The notes below the pieces were generated by a model. That model was not told the origin of the DNA. It was given only the letters and a program-made list of their open reading frames with translations, and did no database searches. A stretch of DNA of 64,000 bases from Sphingobacteriales bacterium 39-19 (GTDB lineage: Bacteria > Bacteroidota > Bacteroidia > Chitinophagales > Chitinophagaceae). The position numbers were made by a program, and so were the translations under genes. Below are positions 62,400-64,000 of this stretch, piece by piece (the stretch's first letter is position 1; each line of letters opens with the position of its first letter). The stretch lies in NCBI GenBank assembly GCA_001898465.1, contig MKTX01000010.1, positions 62,001 through 126,000 of the forward strand, given 5' to 3'.

Positions 62400-63179
62400 A
62401 TGAAAAAGATCTTCCTGTTTTTAGTTTTATTATTTTGTATTACTAGCTTCTTCATTTCATGCACAAAGAATTCATCTAATTCCAATCCCGGAAATTCATC
62501 CGATACCGACCCACGGGATGGCAGCACCTGGATATTAAATGAAGTGGTATATTATTATGAGGCCAGCAATTCAGTACCCGGAAATAATGATCCTGATTCT
62601 CCTTTGTATGGCTTTCCGCATTTAGGGAATTTTGAAGATACCGCCGGGGTATTTAAATTGGTAGCAAAAGATACCGTATTGGATGGAAAGAAATGGTTGG
62701 CCATCTATTCCAGTGGTTTAGTTGCCTATCCGGATATTTATGGTCCCCCGGGACTATTCATCTATTTACAAAAACGGAGTGATGGTTGGTGGTTAAAAAA
62801 AGCAGATACGCCAAACCAAGGAGTAGAGGCGCTATGGCTGCCAATAGATGACTTTCCGGGGTTTCATAACGATTGTGTGGATCTTTTTCAAAGTGGAACT
62901 TTTGATCCTGCCAGGCACAAAATAGTATATTTACAACACGCTACATATCTTCCTGCCTCTAATGGAGCGATGGATCCGCACAGGTACCTGGTTAGTTACG
63001 ATGACCCGGATGAAAATGACGGAATCACCATTTTATCGCATAAGTATTTTACAAATTATATTGCCACCGGCCAGGTATTCAAAATTTATATGAACCAGGA
63101 AACTGAAGCCGAGGCATCAGATCCGCTTCACCGATATGTTACCAACACATTAATTACCGTATCTAGTTTTACAAGGTAA
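62400..63179 (+). CDS. Predicted lipoprotein of unknown function
   Basis: A 259-residue protein with a lipoprotein signal: hydrophobic stretch FLFLVLLFCITSFFIS and lipobox cysteine C21, followed by a Ser/Asn-rich linker (TKNSSNSNPGNSSDTDPRDG). The rest is a soluble beta-rich domain (STWILNEVVYYYEASN, FKLVAKDTVLDGKKWLAIYS, IYLQKRSDGWWLKKA) that looks like the small secreted proteins encoded near two-component systems in Chitinophagaceae. I do not recognise a named family. It lies 182 bases downstream of the response regulator with a palindrome in between. Confidence 0.85.
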   Translation: MKKIFLFLVLLFCITSFFISCTKNSSNSNPGNSSDTDPRDGSTWILNEVVYYYEASNSVPGNNDPDSPLYGFPHLGNFEDTAGVFKLVAKDTVLDGKKWLAIYSSGLVAYPDIYGPPGLFIYLQKRSDGWWLKKADTPNQGVEALWLPIDDFPGFHNDCVDLFQSGTFDPARHKIVYLQHATYLPASNGAMDPHRYLVSYDDPDENDGITILSHKYFTNYIATGQVFKIYMNQETEAEASDPLHRYVTNTLITVSSFTR

Positions 63180-63269
63180 AGGAAACGCTCTAGCGATTAC
63201 CCCCGAATGGATACATTGTCGAATGTGCCGTAGGCAGCAAAAATGGATAAACATTCAAAATAAAAAATT

Positions 63270-64000
63270 ATGAAAAAAATAGTCTTCTTATTGCTGATTA
63301 GTTTTACCTTATCTCAAACTAGTTTTTCCCAATCTGTATCCATCAATAACGATGCCTCTGTTGCTGATGCCAGCGCTGCATTGGATGTAAAGAGTACAAC
63401 TAAAGGAATGTTGGTGCCCCGGATGACAATGGCGCAGCGGGATGCTGTTGTGACGCCTGCAATTGGATTATTGATTTATCAGACAGATAATACAACAGGT
63501 TTTTATAGTTTCAGCGGCAGCAGTTGGAATATTATTGGTGGAAATAAGCTGCCTTCCGGCACTGTTGTAATGAGCGAAACCTACCATGACCTTAATTTGA
63601 TGAACAATGGTTTCTCTTATTTAGGATATTTAGGCAATAACCTGTACCAGGAAACGCCTGTTATCATACCTGCAAAAACATGGTACATTATTAATCAGCA
63701 CGAACCCAATAATGCCTCTGCGCCGTCATACGATATTCTTAGTTCGCTTTCACCGACATTCTATGATGAAACATTGCAAAAAGCATTTATCTTAAAAAGA
63801 GATACCATTTTTTATTATGATCCGGTAAATGACGTATATACTTTTAGTCTATTAACGAACAGTACAATTATCACTCCGAATGATTTTTCTAGTATTACGC
63901 ACAATGCCATTTTAGCCGGGCAGTATATTTTAATGTGGGGAGAAAATTATAACGGTAATGCAGCAATTGGCATTAAGTTAAATTTGCAAACCCTTGCCTG
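63270..64000 (+). CDS. Secreted protein with Bacteroidetes tail-fibre-like N-terminus, 3' end outside window
   Basis: An open frame from ATG 63270 runs to the right edge (243 codons). A signal peptide (MKKIVFLLLISFTLSQTSF) is followed by SVSINNDASVADASAALDVK, TTKGMLVPRMTMAQRDAV and GLLIYQTDNTTGFYSFSG. This SALDVKSTTKGML..PRMT pattern opens many secreted Bacteroidetes proteins that continue into collagen-like, tail-fibre or sorting domains. The later region (TIFYYDPVNDVYTF, GQYILMWGENYNGN) looks a little like Kelch blades. The C-terminus is missing, so sorting domain and function are unknown. Confidence 0.8.
   Translation, partial: MKKIVFLLLISFTLSQTSFSQSVSINNDASVADASAALDVKSTTKGMLVPRMTMAQRDAVVTPAIGLLIYQTDNTTGFYSFSGSSWNIIGGNKLPSGTVVMSETYHDLNLMNNGFSYLGYLGNNLYQETPVIIPAKTWYIINQHEPNNASAPSYDILSSLSPTFYDETLQKAFILKRDTIFYYDPVNDVYTFSLLTNSTIITPNDFSSITHNAILAGQYILMWGENYNGNAAIGIKLNLQTLA

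Overview
This window looks like a chromosomal segment of a Bacteroidota bacterium, most likely Chitinophagaceae or a near relative. The evidence is two giant secreted proteins with type IX secretion (T9SS) C-terminal sorting domains, Bacteroidetes-type promoter elements (TAnnTTTG), near absence of Shine-Dalgarno sites, an UpxY-like NusG paralogue, a bacillithiol deacetylase, a DUF4294 protein and a small protein with a PID-CTERM-like sorting tail. No rRNA, tRNA, CRISPR array, transposase or phage gene was seen.

Region 1 (1-15017, all minus strand) is a surface polysaccharide locus read right to left: Wza-type exporter, Wzc-type tyrosine kinase, UpxY/NusG-like antiterminator, glutamine-dependent asparagine synthetase-like protein, GT4 glycosyltransferase, Wzm permease, Wzt ATPase, then pseudaminic acid genes pseB, pseC, pseF, a Pse-associated methylase, a tandem-GNAT acetyltransferase and pseI (cut by the window edge). 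No pseG is visible. A small four-helix-bundle (23S-IVP/Avd-like) gene sits between wzm and wzt and is bracketed by two in-register heptanucleotide arrays that exactly fill the space between the neighbouring genes; it looks like an inserted cassette.

Region 2 (15273-39822, minus) holds a small PID-CTERM-like protein and two adjacent, related giant genes (3799 and 4186 codons). Both have signal peptides, beta-helix N-termini, Ig-like modules and T9SS type A tails. The larger also has four copies of a ~185-residue module, two copies of a ~200-residue module and a run of about six HYR-like repeats. Each is followed by a strong intrinsic terminator.

Region 3 (40221-50899) is housekeeping and redox: a radical SAM protein, a small membrane protein and an arginase/formimidoylglutamase-family enzyme (minus, one operon); ccmE (with a CXXXY haem site) and ccmF; a DUF4294 protein; bshB1; a fatty acid desaturase; glnS.

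Region 4 (50948-59099) is a divergent kynurenine catabolism cluster: ACMSD and 3-hydroxyanthranilate dioxygenase on the minus strand; aminomuconate-semialdehyde dehydrogenase, a four-helix-bundle/RidA fusion that is the likely 2-aminomuconate deaminase, kynureninase, kynurenine 3-monooxygenase, a PaiB-like flavin-fold protein and pyrF on the plus strand. Together they take kynurenine to 4-oxalocrotonate through 2-aminomuconate; tryptophan dioxygenase and kynurenine formamidase are not in the window.

Region 5 (59263-64000) has a TPR-GAF sensor histidine kinase, its LuxR-type response regulator, a lipoprotein and the start of a secreted protein. The two most noteworthy observations are the heptad-bracketed four-helix-bundle cassette at 6670-7344 and the unusual fusion of the same protein family to a RidA domain at 54163-54978.
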